Shown: positions 9,430-18,414 of the stretch, piece after piece
Numbering within the stretch: the stretch's first letter is position 1
How the letters are laid out: each line of letters begins with the position of its first letter
Origin: Bacteroides pyogenes_A
GTDB taxonomy: Bacteria; Bacteroidota; Bacteroidia; Bacteroidales; Bacteroidaceae
DNA: 64,000 nt
Direction: 5' to 3' (one strand)
NCBI RefSeq assembly: GCF_048595595.1
Contig: NZ_CP184347.1
The notes under the pieces: generated by a model
What the model was told of the DNA's origin: nothing
What the model saw: the letters and a program-made list of their open reading frames with translations, nothing else
Database searches by the model: none
Made by a program: the position numbers and the translations under genes

Positions 9430-9717
9430 CATAAAAATATCTATTTATAAGGTTTTTCGCCGAAATATCTTTGTTTTTGCACGCAATAATCCATGTTAAG
9501 TAATAATGTGCAATATAATCTCCTGATGAGTCGTGTAAAATGTAAACTATAAACTATTTCTTGTCTTCTCTCGTTTTCACTTATTCGAATGCTTTGTGCG
9601 TCTCCCTCTCTTTTCTTGAAATCCTGGTTGCCATTGTGAAGTATGGTGTTTTGTCTTATTTTCGAAATATTCCAAGTCTTTTTTTCGAAAATATATATTT
9701 CATTTGGTTTCGAAATG

Positions 9718-9748
9718 TTTGCTAATTAAAAATATTGTATTATATTTG
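9718..9748 (+). promoter_or_regulatory. Bacteroides-type promoter upstream of two small ORFs
   Basis: TTTG (9718-9721), 19 bases, then TATATTTG (9741-9748): both elements and the spacing match the primary-sigma consensus of Bacteroides. Transcription would start near 9755 and run into the small ORFs at 9787 and 9933. Confidence 0.6.
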
Positions 9749-9786
9749 CAGCAGATCTATGAATGCGTAAAATCATATTTATCAGC

Positions 9787-9918
9787 ATGATTAGAAGCAT
9801 TGACCGCAGTTGGGGTGTCTTATTCCCCGCGATGGCTTTCCGAATCGGTTATCTTAGTATTTCGAAAGTTATGAGGGAGCGTAAAGAAGGAATCAAAGAA
9901 ATGAGTATTAAATATTAA
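9787..9918 (+). CDS. Small hypothetical ORF (43 aa)
   Basis: A 43-codon ATG-to-TAA frame beginning MIRSIDRSWGVLFPAM and ending in a basic tail (RERKEGIKE). It is not recognised. The only support is its position about 30 bases after a consensus promoter and just ahead of a second small ORF in the same direction. It could be a small peptide, a leader, or a chance frame within a non-coding transcript. Confidence 0.25.
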   Translation: MIRSIDRSWGVLFPAMAFRIGYLSISKVMRERKEGIKEMSIKY

Positions 9919-9932
9919 ACTTTTATCGGGAC

Positions 9933-10127
9933 ATGGTAAGTAAAATGTGTGAAGTGGATTTCCGGGAGGATATCATGATTGGCGCTTCTGATGTGCGCGA
10001 GATTAGCCCTGTGAATAAAGGCGGCGAAGAGTCGGATGTTTATTTGGAGGTTCTCTCATTTTTGAGAGAGATCTTTAACTTGGTCGGTTTTTCAGAGATA
10101 ATAAAAGGAGCCAATAAACGCTTTTGA
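9933..10127 (+). CDS. Small hypothetical ORF (64 aa)
   Basis: A 64-codon frame starting at ATG 9933 (MVSKMCEVDFRED) and ending at TGA 10127; an internal Met is at codon 5. The composition is protein-like: acidic and polar at first, then an amphipathic stretch (YLEVLSFLREIFNLVGFSEII). It is not recognised. It follows the 43-codon ORF by 14 bp and may be in the same transcript. Evidence for translation is weak. Confidence 0.3.
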   Translation: MVSKMCEVDFREDIMIGASDVREISPVNKGGEESDVYLEVLSFLREIFNLVGFSEIIKGANKRF

Positions 10128-10526
10128 ATTGTCTGTATGATTCTTTCTTCGTCCGGTTTGTTGCAATAGTTTTTTTATTGCCCCCACAATTGTGTCTTTT
10201 TTTTATAAAGATCTTCGCTGTGGTGAAGGAGATCTGCTTTTCTTTTTATTATTCCTTTGTTCGTTTTTCCATATCCTATAATAATAGGATGGCACCCGAA
10301 AAGCATCTGCCCATTTTTATTTTCTCTCCTTTTTGTACTTTACTCATATTATATATAAAAGCTCTTTTGGGGAAGGTAGAAAAATAGTTTTTTTTGATTG
10401 TATTTTAGGTTTTGCTTTCTTCAACTTCTCCTAATGTATCGGGATTATCTGGTGATATTAAAGATGAAACTGTTTTATTTTACAACTATTTTCTTTCGTT
10501 TGCAATCATTTTTCTTTCGAAAAAGC
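10128..10526. other. AT-rich gap before glpA
   Basis: T-rich DNA with no supported gene. A Phe-rich open frame exists here but starts at TTG and looks like chance. The 3' part should hold the glp operon control region. Confidence 0.4.
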
Positions 10527-10557
10527 TTTGTTTTCTTGATTTTTATAATTTAATTTG
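10527..10557 (+). promoter_or_regulatory. Putative glp operon promoter
   Basis: TTTG (10527-10530), 20 bases, then TAATTTG (10551-10557), one base short of the TAnnTTTG consensus. It lies 25 bases upstream of the glpA ATG. Confidence 0.45.
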
Positions 10558-10581
10558 CGGAACTAAAACTTGTTGACCAAG

Positions 10582-12222
10582 ATGAAAAATAACAATTTAG
10601 GTATTTCTTCGCAATTGTTTGATGCGATTATCATTGGCGGTGGTTCTACCGGTGCGGGAACTGCGCGCGATTGTTCTAAAAGAGGCCTTTCCACCCTTTT
10701 GATAGAACGTAGCGACATTGCTACGGGAGCTACGGGGCGTAACCACGGTTTGCTCCACAGCGGTGCGCGTTATGCCGTTACTGATTTTGAATCGGCCGAG
10801 GAATGTATCAAGGAAAACATGATCCTGAAGCGTATCGCCCCCCATTGTATTGAAGAAAGCAATGGTCTTTTCATCAGCCTGCCTGAAGACGGCTTGGAAT
10901 TTCAGAAAACATTTATCGATTCATGCTTGAAAGCAGGCATTTCTGCCCGCGCGATTTCTCCTGAAGAAGCGATTCGTAAAGAGCCCTCTGTAAATCCTGC
11001 GCTGATCGGTGCGGTTGAAGTGCCCGATGGTACGGTAGATCCTTTCAGGCTGACCGCTTCTAATATAATCGACGCCAAGGATCACGGTGCTACGGTGCTT
11101 ACGTATCACGAGGTTCTTGGCCTTATTATTGAACAGGGGCGTGCGGTTGGTGTCGAAATACTCGATGTCCGTCATAACGAACGTAAAAAAGTTTATGGGA
11201 AAGTAATTGTCAATGCCGGAGGTATTTGGGGACAACGAATAGCCGAATATGCTGATCTTAAAGTCAATATGTTTCCTTCGAAAGGCTCCCTTCTTATTTT
11301 TGGTCATCGGGTGAACAATATGGTGCTGAACCGTTGCCGTAAGCCTGCCGATGCCGATATTCTCGTACCGGGCGATACTATTTCTTTAATTGGAACGACC
11401 TCGCTGCGTATTCCTTATGACGAGATAGACAATGTGAGAGTCACTCCCGAGGAGGTCGATCTGCTGATACGTGAGGGTGAAAAGCTGAGTCCCAGCCTTG
11501 CCACCACCCGCATTTTGCGGGCTTATGCCGGGGTTCGCCCGCTTGTTGCAAGCGACGATGATCCTTCTGGGCGCAGCGTAAGCAGAGGAATTGTTCTTCT
11601 CGATCATGCGAAACGTGACGGTTTGGAAGGCTTCGTGACAATCACCGGCGGCAAGCTGATGACTTATCGTTTAATGGCCGAATGGGCTACCGATCTTGTG
11701 TGCCGGAAACTCGGAGTTTCTGCTCCTTGTACTACCGCCTCCGATCTCTTGCCCGGCTCGCGTTATAACCTGGAAGAAATCAATGAGAAGATGCACTCCG
11801 TTCCTCATACGCTGCGTGAAGCGGCTGTTTATCGCCACGGCGAGATGGCGGAACTTTTTGCCGGAGACAAGGCGGGCGATCACAGCCTGGTTTGCGAGTG
11901 CGAACAGATTTCAGTGGGTGAAGTGAATTATGCTTTGAGAGAGCTTGATGTTCATAACCTGATCGACTTACGGCGTCGAACGCGTGTGGGCATGGGTACT
12001 TGTCAGGGAGAACTTTGCGCTTGTCGCGCTGCCGGGTTGATGCATCGTGAAGGAAAGATGTGCCCGGGACTTGCGAAACGCTCTCTTTGCGATTTTCTGA
12101 ATGAACGCTGGAAAGGGATTCTTCCCACCGCTTGGGGAGAAAGTTTGCGCGGAAGCGAATATGCAGCATGGGTTTATGAGTGTGTGTGTGGATTGAACGA
12201 TTGTAAAAAAGTACGGCAATGA
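10582..12222 (+). CDS. glpA: Anaerobic glycerol-3-phosphate dehydrogenase subunit A
   Basis: A roughly 546-residue FAD enzyme. The N-terminal dinucleotide fold is IIIGGGSTGAGTARDCSKRG, followed by the GlpA/GlpD block GATGRNHGLLHSGARYAV. The C-terminal region (from about residue 435) carries a BFD-like [2Fe-2S] domain with cysteines in CECEQ and GTCQGELCACR. With GlpB and GlpC it oxidises glycerol-3-phosphate to DHAP and passes electrons to the quinone pool. The ATG at 10582 is preferred; TTG codons at 10570 and 10573 are in frame but unlikely. It overlaps glpB by 4 bp. Confidence 0.94.
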   Translation: MKNNNLGISSQLFDAIIIGGGSTGAGTARDCSKRGLSTLLIERSDIATGATGRNHGLLHSGARYAVTDFESAEECIKENMILKRIAPHCIEESNGLFISLPEDGLEFQKTFIDSCLKAGISARAISPEEAIRKEPSVNPALIGAVEVPDGTVDPFRLTASNIIDAKDHGATVLTYHEVLGLIIEQGRAVGVEILDVRHNERKKVYGKVIVNAGGIWGQRIAEYADLKVNMFPSKGSLLIFGHRVNNMVLNRCRKPADADILVPGDTISLIGTTSLRIPYDEIDNVRVTPEEVDLLIREGEKLSPSLATTRILRAYAGVRPLVASDDDPSGRSVSRGIVLLDHAKRDGLEGFVTITGGKLMTYRLMAEWATDLVCRKLGVSAPCTTASDLLPGSRYNLEEINEKMHSVPHTLREAAVYRHGEMAELFAGDKAGDHSLVCECEQISVGEVNYALRELDVHNLIDLRRRTRVGMGTCQGELCACRAAGLMHREGKMCPGLAKRSLCDFLNERWKGILPTAWGESLRGSEYAAWVYECVCGLNDCKKVRQ

Positions 12223-13466
12223 AATTCGATACAGTAATTATTGGCGGCGGCTTGGCCGGTTTAGTGTGCGGCATTAAGCTTTGCCGGCGTGGAAAACGGT
12301 GCGCGATTGTCTCTTCGGGACAGAGCGCCTTGCATTTTTCTTCGGGTTCTTTTGATCTTTTGAACTATATGCCCGACGGAACACCTGTTTCGCATCCGGT
12401 TGCATCGATCGATGATCTGATCGCCCGAAAACCTTTCCATCCTTATTCGAAATTGGGGAAAGAACGTTTCGAATCATTAGTGAAAGAAGCGGAAGGTTTC
12501 TTCACCGAAGCGGGGATCGATACCGTAGGAAGCTATAAGGAAAATCATTATCGCATCAGCGCTATGGGTGAGTTGAAGCCTACATGGAAAACGTTGTCAC
12601 ATTTTGCCGTGGCTTTCTCCGACGGGCGTTTGCCATGGAAAAAAGCGGCTATATTCAATATGGTAGGCTTTTTGGACTTCTATCCGGAGTTTATAGCTTC
12701 GGAGCTTTCCAAACGTGGCGTCTCTTCCGAAATCCGCCTCTTTGCTCTGCCCGGTCTGGAGGATATTCAGCAGAATCCGAGCGAGTTCCGCTCTACGAAT
12801 GTTGCGAAAGCTCTTGATAAGGAAGAGTATAAAAACCAATTGATTCAGATTCTTAAAGATGGAAGCCGTGAGTCTGATGTCATTATTTTCCCTGCTTTCG
12901 TAGGGCTTTCCAATGATACAATTCTCAAAGAGATGGAAGATGCGGTAGGAAAGCCTATCTTATTGCTTCCTACACTGCCTCCTTCCATCGCCGGAATCAA
13001 AACGCAACAGCATTTGTGTCGTCTTTTCCGCAAAGAAGGCGGAACTTTCATGCTGGGCGACACCATACTAAAAGGCGATACGGAAGGGAATTTTCTTCGT
13101 CGCGTATTCAGCAAAAATCACGGTGATATTCCATTTGTTGCCGATCATTTTGTTCTGGCCACCGGAAGCTACTTCAGCCAGGGGTTGATCGCTTCTCGCG
13201 ATAGAGTGTACGAGCCGGTTTTCGACCTTGATGTCGACTATCTCCACGACCGTCAGGAGTGGTATAATGACGATGTATTCGAGTCGCAGAATTACATGCA
13301 GTTCGGCGTGCGTACGAATCATCGTTTTCAGGCACTCCGTTCGGGCCTTCCTATTGAAAATTTATATGTCATCGGTGCGGGGCTTGAGGGCTTCTCTCCA
13401 TTGAAAGAGGGGAGTGGGGCCGGTGTTTCGATTCTGACTGCTTTGCACGTGGCTGATACCATTTAA
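12219..13466 (+). CDS. glpB: Anaerobic glycerol-3-phosphate dehydrogenase subunit B
   Basis: A 415-residue flavoprotein with the N-terminal FAD motif VIIGGGLAGLVCGIKLCRRG and the C-terminal family block NLYVIGAGLEGFSPLKEGSGAGVSILTAL. GlpB is the second subunit of the GlpABC complex, thought to relay electrons to membrane-bound GlpC. It is coupled to glpA (ATGA overlap) and is one base from glpC, so the three subunits should be made together. Confidence 0.92.
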   Translation: MKFDTVIIGGGLAGLVCGIKLCRRGKRCAIVSSGQSALHFSSGSFDLLNYMPDGTPVSHPVASIDDLIARKPFHPYSKLGKERFESLVKEAEGFFTEAGIDTVGSYKENHYRISAMGELKPTWKTLSHFAVAFSDGRLPWKKAAIFNMVGFLDFYPEFIASELSKRGVSSEIRLFALPGLEDIQQNPSEFRSTNVAKALDKEEYKNQLIQILKDGSRESDVIIFPAFVGLSNDTILKEMEDAVGKPILLLPTLPPSIAGIKTQQHLCRLFRKEGGTFMLGDTILKGDTEGNFLRRVFSKNHGDIPFVADHFVLATGSYFSQGLIASRDRVYEPVFDLDVDYLHDRQEWYNDDVFESQNYMQFGVRTNHRFQALRSGLPIENLYVIGAGLEGFSPLKEGSGAGVSILTALHVADTI

Positions 13467-13467
13467 C

Positions 13468-14697
13468 ATGAATCTGAATATGGAAAACTTACAACACGAT
13501 AATATTAGCCGGAACAACTTCGAGCAATGTATCAAATGTACCATTTGTACGGTCTATTGTCCGGTTGCCGCTGTGAATCTTCGTTTCCCCGGACCGAAAC
13601 AGGCCGGTCCCGACGGTGAACGTCAGCGCTTGAAGAAAAGCAATTTTTATGATGAAGCTCTGAAATATTGTACTAACTGCAAAAGGTGCGAGATCGCTTG
13701 TCCTTCGAATGTAAGAATTGGAGATATCATCCAGTCTGCCCGCATCAAGTATGCCAAAAAGCGTCCGAAACTTCGCGACAGGCTTCTGGCGAATACAGAC
13801 ATCATGGGAGCTTTGGCTACTCCTTTTTCTCCCCTGCTCAATCCGGTATTGGGCCTGACACCGACGAAATATGTCATGGATAAGGTGTTGCAGATAGATC
13901 ATCACCGTACTTTTCCGAAATATGCTTTCGGGACATTTGAGAGATGGTATAAGAAGCAGGAAGAACGGCAGAAGCAGTACGATAAACAGGTGTGCTATTT
14001 CCACGGATGTTATGTGAACTACAACAATCCTCAGCTGGGTAAAGACACCGTTCGTGTGTTCAATGCGCTGGGGATAGGCGTGCAGCTTCTTGAAAAAGAG
14101 AAATGCTGTGGAGTGGCTTTGATATCCAATGGTTTGATCAATCAGGCGAAGAAGCAGGCCGGAGTGAATATGAAATCCATCCGCGCTTCTGTCATCGACA
14201 GGAAAACTCCCGTCGTAGGCACTTCTTCGACTTGTATTTTCACTATCCGGGATGAGTATCCTCATCTTTTGGGAATCGATAATGCAGATGTGAAGGATCA
14301 GGTCGAACTGGTGACCCGATATTTATACCGCTTGTTTGAGGCAGGGGCTTTGAATCTCAACTTTAAAAAGGAAAAGATTAAAGTGGCCTACCATACTCCT
14401 TGCCATATGGACAAGCTGGGATGGTCGTTCTATTCGATCGAATTGCTGAAGATGATACCCAATATCGAGCTGGTTGTCCTCGATTCCAATTGCTGCGGAA
14501 TCGCAGGAACCTACGGCTTTAAAAAAGAGAATTATGAAACTTCACAGAAAATAGGCAATCCGTTGTTCAGGCAGATAGATTCGTTGGACATAGACTATGT
14601 GGTCAGCGATTGCGAAACCTGCAAATGGCAGATAGAAATGTCTACGAAAGCAAAGTGCGAGCATCCTATCTCGATCATTGCAAGAGCTTTGGTATAA
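13468..14697 (+). CDS. glpC: Anaerobic glycerol-3-phosphate dehydrogenase subunit C
   Basis: A 409-residue iron-sulfur protein. Two [4Fe-4S] ferredoxin motifs sit near the N-terminus (CIKCTICTVYCP and CTNCKRCEIACP). Two CCG-type cysteine domains follow, with CCGVALISNG and CCGIAGTYGF. Subunit C anchors the GlpAB dimer at the inner membrane and delivers electrons to menaquinone, fitting anaerobic respiration with fumarate. It is the third gene of the operon; glpK starts 85 bp after its stop. Confidence 0.93.
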   Translation: MNLNMENLQHDNISRNNFEQCIKCTICTVYCPVAAVNLRFPGPKQAGPDGERQRLKKSNFYDEALKYCTNCKRCEIACPSNVRIGDIIQSARIKYAKKRPKLRDRLLANTDIMGALATPFSPLLNPVLGLTPTKYVMDKVLQIDHHRTFPKYAFGTFERWYKKQEERQKQYDKQVCYFHGCYVNYNNPQLGKDTVRVFNALGIGVQLLEKEKCCGVALISNGLINQAKKQAGVNMKSIRASVIDRKTPVVGTSSTCIFTIRDEYPHLLGIDNADVKDQVELVTRYLYRLFEAGALNLNFKKEKIKVAYHTPCHMDKLGWSFYSIELLKMIPNIELVVLDSNCCGIAGTYGFKKENYETSQKIGNPLFRQIDSLDIDYVVSDCETCKWQIEMSTKAKCEHPISIIARALV

Positions 14698-14782
14698 GCA
14701 CGGCGAATGGGCCGGTCCGGAAAAACATACATTTACATATTATAGTGATCAACTTTTATTATTAACCAAAAACACTAGTGCG

Positions 14783-16270
14783 ATGGAAAAGTACATTTTA
14801 TCATTCGACGCGGGAACTACGAGTTCCAGAGCTATTGTCTTCAACCATCAGGGAGAAATCTGTTCGGTTGCTCAGAAAGAATTTACGCAGATCTTTCCAC
14901 AAAGCGGATGGGTAGAGCACAATCCAAATGAGATTTGGTCTTCGTTGGCTTCGGTGGCGGCCGAAGCTATTACGCAGATCGGCATCAACGGCAATAACAT
15001 TGCCGGCATCGGTATCACCAATCAGCGCGAAACTACTATCGTATGGGATCGTAATACCGGAGAGCCTGTGTATAATGCCATCGTTTGGCAGGATAGACGG
15101 ACGGCGGAGTTTTGCGACAAGCTGAAAGCAAATTCGTTGATTCCTTTCATCAAAGAGAAAACGGGTTTGATTATCGACGCTTATTTCAGCGCTACAAAGG
15201 TGAAATGGATTTTAGACAATGTAGAAGGAGCCAGAGCCAGAGCCGAGCGCGGAGAACTGGCTTTCGGTACGGTAGATACATGGATCGTTTGGCAGCTCAC
15301 GCGCGGTGAGAAGCATGTCACAGACGTGTCGAACGCCTCGCGTACGATGTTGTTCAATATCCATACGCTGCAATGGGACAAAGAGTTGCTCGAACTGTTC
15401 GACATCCCGATGTCGATGCTTCCCGAAGTCGCTTCGTCCAGTGAGATATACGGATATACGAAAACTACGATTTTCGCTTCCAAAGTGCCTATCTCCGGTA
15501 TTGCCGGCGACCAGCAGGCAGCACTCTTCGGACAAATGTGCGTGGAAGACGGCATGGTGAAAAACACCTATGGAACCGGTTGCTTTATTCTGATGAATAC
15601 CGGTACGCGCCCCATTCTGTCGAAGCATAATCTTGTGACAACCGTTGCATGGAAAATCGGAGAGAAAACATGCTATGCCCTCGAAGGAAGTATCTTTATG
15701 GGAGGCGCTATCGTACAGTGGTTGCGCGACGGGCTTCATCTTATAAATTCTTCTTCGGAAATAGAGAAACTGGCAAGCCAGGTGCCTGATTGCGGTGATG
15801 TGTACTTTGTTCCCGCGCTGACGGGCATGGGAGCTCCTTATTGGGATCAGTATGCTCGCGGTGCGATAGTGGGTATTTCCAGAGGAACTACGGCTGCGCA
15901 TATTTTGCGTGCCGCATTGGAAGGCATTGCCTATCAGACGATGGATGTCATCAACGCCATGATTCTGGATGCCGGTATCGGATTGAGAGAACTTCGTGTA
16001 GATGGTGGCGCCGCTGTAAACAATCTGCTTATGCAATTCCAAGCCAATGTGTTGGGAGAGAAGGTGATTCGTCCGCAAACCACCGAGACCACAGCGTTGG
16101 GCGCTGCATATCTGGCGGGATTGGCCGTGGGATATTGGGACAGCATCGATGAGGTGAAGAAACAATGGTCCGTCAATACCATTTTCGAGCCGGATGAGAA
16201 AATCGACATGCAGTTGGCCAAGCGTAAATGGGCGGATGCCGTTTACCGTGCGCAAAACTGGATCAAATAA
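14783..16270 (+). CDS. glpK: Glycerol kinase
   Basis: A 495-residue FGGY-family kinase of normal length that makes glycerol-3-phosphate from glycerol and ATP. Key blocks are FDAGTTSSRAIVFNHQG at the N-terminus, QRETTIVWDRNTGEP, and RVDGGAAVNNLLMQFQANVL near the C-terminus. The start at ATG 14783 gives the expected MEKYILSFDAG beginning; the longer frame overlaps glpC and is rejected. It supplies the substrate of GlpABC encoded just upstream. Confidence 0.96.
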   Translation: MEKYILSFDAGTTSSRAIVFNHQGEICSVAQKEFTQIFPQSGWVEHNPNEIWSSLASVAAEAITQIGINGNNIAGIGITNQRETTIVWDRNTGEPVYNAIVWQDRRTAEFCDKLKANSLIPFIKEKTGLIIDAYFSATKVKWILDNVEGARARAERGELAFGTVDTWIVWQLTRGEKHVTDVSNASRTMLFNIHTLQWDKELLELFDIPMSMLPEVASSSEIYGYTKTTIFASKVPISGIAGDQQAALFGQMCVEDGMVKNTYGTGCFILMNTGTRPILSKHNLVTTVAWKIGEKTCYALEGSIFMGGAIVQWLRDGLHLINSSSEIEKLASQVPDCGDVYFVPALTGMGAPYWDQYARGAIVGISRGTTAAHILRAALEGIAYQTMDVINAMILDAGIGLRELRVDGGAAVNNLLMQFQANVLGEKVIRPQTTETTALGAAYLAGLAVGYWDSIDEVKKQWSVNTIFEPDEKIDMQLAKRKWADAVYRAQNWIK

Positions 16271-16402
16271 TTATTCCGCACATCATTTTCATTGAACCGC
16301 CGGGGCGGCAGTCAATAAAGTCTGCAGTGAGATTGCCGCATTGGGGTTCTTGATGCGAATACTTTAAAAAAACAACTGAAACCAACTCTAATACTTAAAA
16401 TT

Positions 16403-17098
16403 ATGCAACTAGATCTTCTTTTTGAATTTATAGGAACAGCTGTGCTTATCCTATTGGGCGACGGCGTTGTAGCAAACGTCTTGTTGAAAGGTACGAAAGG
16501 ACAAAATGCCGGATGGGTAGTGATAACCATTGCGTGGGGTCTTGCAGTGTTTGTGGGAGCTTATATCTCCGCTCCTTATTCGGGTGCGCATTTGAATCCC
16601 GCCGTTACGATCGGTCTGGCGATGACCGGAGCGTTCAAAGGAAATATTATGGGTTATATTGTTGCACAACTTCTGGGCGGATTCGTCGGAGCTTGTCTGG
16701 TATATCTTTTCTATAAGCCTCATTTCGATGTGGAAGAAAACAAAGACAGCAAATTGGCGGTATTCTGTACGGGGCCTGCCATAAGAAATTATTTTTATAA
16801 CTTCATATGCGAGCTCATAGGCACATTCATGCTGGTTTTCGGTATTCTGACCGTTGCCGGCGCTTCAATTCCCGGCCCATATCCTGTGGCTCTTCTGATC
16901 GTCGTTATAGGTATGTCTTTGGGTGGAACGACCGGTTATGCGATAAATCCTGCCCGCGATTTGCCTCCGCGTATAGCACATGCCATCCTGCCTGTCAAGA
17001 ATAAGAGAGACAGCGATTGGGCTTATTCATGGATTCCGGTTATAGCTCCCATGGTGGGCGCTGTGTTGGCCGGAGGGGTGTATCTGGCTATCTTTTAA
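16403..17098 (+). CDS. glpF: Glycerol facilitator (aquaglyceroporin)
   Basis: A 231-residue MIP-family channel with six expected membrane segments and both NPA motifs: LNPAV (Asn65) and INPARDLPPR (Asn182). The Asp after the second NPAR is the feature that separates glycerol facilitators from strict water channels. It lets glycerol cross the inner membrane, where GlpK traps it. It lies 132 bp after glpK, in the same direction. Confidence 0.94.
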   Translation: MQLDLLFEFIGTAVLILLGDGVVANVLLKGTKGQNAGWVVITIAWGLAVFVGAYISAPYSGAHLNPAVTIGLAMTGAFKGNIMGYIVAQLLGGFVGACLVYLFYKPHFDVEENKDSKLAVFCTGPAIRNYFYNFICELIGTFMLVFGILTVAGASIPGPYPVALLIVVIGMSLGGTTGYAINPARDLPPRIAHAILPVKNKRDSDWAYSWIPVIAPMVGAVLAGGVYLAIF

Positions 17099-17147
17099 TT
17101 TTGTTTTTTGAGTCTATTTATTCAGAAATCTTAATTGTACAAAGGAT

Positions 17148-17906
17148 ATGAAATATTTTAAAATTTTAGCGTTATCGGTTTTAGGGATATTCTGCTCGTC
17201 TGCCTTAGCTTCGGCTCAAGAATCTGCAACCTATAAGCCGTTGGATTTCTCCCTGCAAATTAAAAATATGCATTTGTGGAGAGGTTATCAGGTTACTACC
17301 TCGGCAATGGGAGGAGTAGATATTCACCTTACCGACAAGTCGCAGCGCTTCACGTTCGGCTTATGGGGCGGAGCCAGCTTCAATAGCGACTTCAAAGAGT
17401 TCGATTATTACGCTTCTTTCCAGCAGGGAGGCTTTAGCATTGCGGTTTGGGACATCTATAACTTCTCTCCGGGAGCAACTTATAACAACCGGCAAGTGTT
17501 TAATTATAATGCAAGGGAAACCGGGCATTTTGTAGATGTTGCGTTGTCGTATCAGTTCCAGCATGATTTCCCGCTTAAGATTACGTGGGCGACTATCGTA
17601 TTCGGGAGGGATAGAGGTGTGAAGAATGAGAAAAACCTGTATTCCACTTATGTTTCTCTCGACTATCCGGTTGTGAGAAATAAGATAGTGGATCTCGACT
17701 TGGGCATTGCGGGAGCATTTGCTTTGAACAAGGAGAGCGGCAGCGACGCAAACTTTTATGCAGACAATCCGGGCATTGTAAATGTCAATATGACTGTTTC
17801 CAAGAAGCTGAAATTGGGTAACTACGTACTTCCCGTTTCTGCTATGGCTATGTGGAATCCTGCTCGAAACGAAGCCAACATTCAAGTAGCTTTCAACCTG
17901 TTTTAA
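17148..17906 (+). CDS. Putative outer-membrane protein of the glycerol cluster
   Basis: A 252-residue protein with a clear signal peptide ending near ALASAQE. The mature part is rich in aromatic and Gly residues in alternating patterns (FTFGLWGGASFNSDFKEFDYYASF) and ends in Phe (QVAFNLF), as outer-membrane barrels do. I do not recognise a named family. It is the last gene of the glp cluster, 49 bp after glpF and before a terminator, so an outer-membrane channel or accessory role in glycerol or glycerol-phosphate uptake is a reasonable inference. Confidence 0.7.
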   Translation: MKYFKILALSVLGIFCSSALASAQESATYKPLDFSLQIKNMHLWRGYQVTTSAMGGVDIHLTDKSQRFTFGLWGGASFNSDFKEFDYYASFQQGGFSIAVWDIYNFSPGATYNNRQVFNYNARETGHFVDVALSYQFQHDFPLKITWATIVFGRDRGVKNEKNLYSTYVSLDYPVVRNKIVDLDLGIAGAFALNKESGSDANFYADNPGIVNVNMTVSKKLKLGNYVLPVSAMAMWNPARNEANIQVAFNLF

Positions 17907-17932
17907 ACACTGAAGCATTCTGAGATGCTTCG

Positions 17933-17974
17933 AGAGGTTGCACTTCTAACAGAGGTGCAGCCTCTATTGTTTTC
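17933..17974 (+). terminator. Terminator of the glp operon
   Basis: A 13-base-pair hairpin (arms 17933-17945 and 17953-17965, two G-U pairs) is followed by ATTGTTTT. It lies 27 bp after the last glp-cluster stop codon. Confidence 0.75.
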
Positions 17975-18007
17975 ATCTGCCTCTTTATTGCTTCGCAAGC
18001 ATGAGTT

Positions 18008-18205
18008 GTTTCCCACTATTGAAACAAAAGTTTCCCCAGTGGGAAACAAAAGTTTCAATAGTGGGAAAATAAAGTTTCCCCAGTGGGAAACTAAACCTCT
18101 TGATATATGTCCGGCTTGTTGCCGAAGTATTGCCTGCATATTGCCGAAGTATTTTCTGCTTGTTGCCGAAGTATTGTCTGCCTGCTCTGCAAGTATTTCC
18201 GCCTG
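18008..18205. repeat. 22-bp-register repeat array with two unit families
   Basis: Nine consecutive 22-base units start at 18008 and every 22 bases to 18184. Units 1-4 are GTTTCCCCAGTGGGAAAC (or a variant with CACTATTGAAAC or CAATAGTGGGAAAA) plus a 4-base A-rich linker; the cores are palindromic, and units 1 and 3 are inverted copies of each other. Unit 5 (18096-18117) resembles neither family. Units 6-9 share GCCGAAGTATT (unit 9 decayed to CTGCAAGTATT) in the same phase. The array lies between the glp operon terminator and the DeoR-type regulator gene. No protein is encoded in it. Confidence 0.85.
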
Positions 18206-18385
18206 TTCTTCCGTTCGGCATCATGAAGCATCGCATTGCGCGAACCGGACACGGCATCGGCGGAGAAGAACGGCGCACGGCTTGCCGAAGCATCGGGTTT
18301 TTGTTGTGCGGGCAGCTCCGGTCGATTCGTTTGGGCTTTAACAATAAATAAGGGTAAAAAATATGTATATAACGTATAATTAATC

Positions 18386-18393
18386 TAACTTTG
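18386..18393 (+). promoter_or_regulatory. -7 box of the DeoR-type regulator gene
   Basis: TAACTTTG matches the TAnnTTTG consensus 22 bases upstream of the ATG at 18415. It overlaps the in-frame TTG at 18391, which is therefore not the start. No convincing -33 TTTG is present at the right spacing. Confidence 0.5.
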
Positions 18394-18414
18394 TATTCAA
18401 ATATTTATCCTGAT

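Noticed and set aside
10124..10387. An 87-codon Phe-rich frame before glpA
   Set aside because: It begins at TTG, is dominated by T-rich codons, and has no recognisable feature.
14678..14782. A longer glpK frame overlapping glpC
   Set aside because: The start at 14783 gives the family-typical MEKYILSFDAG N-terminus and avoids the overlap.
18008..18205. Possible CRISPR array
   Set aside because: Units are contiguous 22-mers without spacers of unique sequence, and no cas gene is present in the window.
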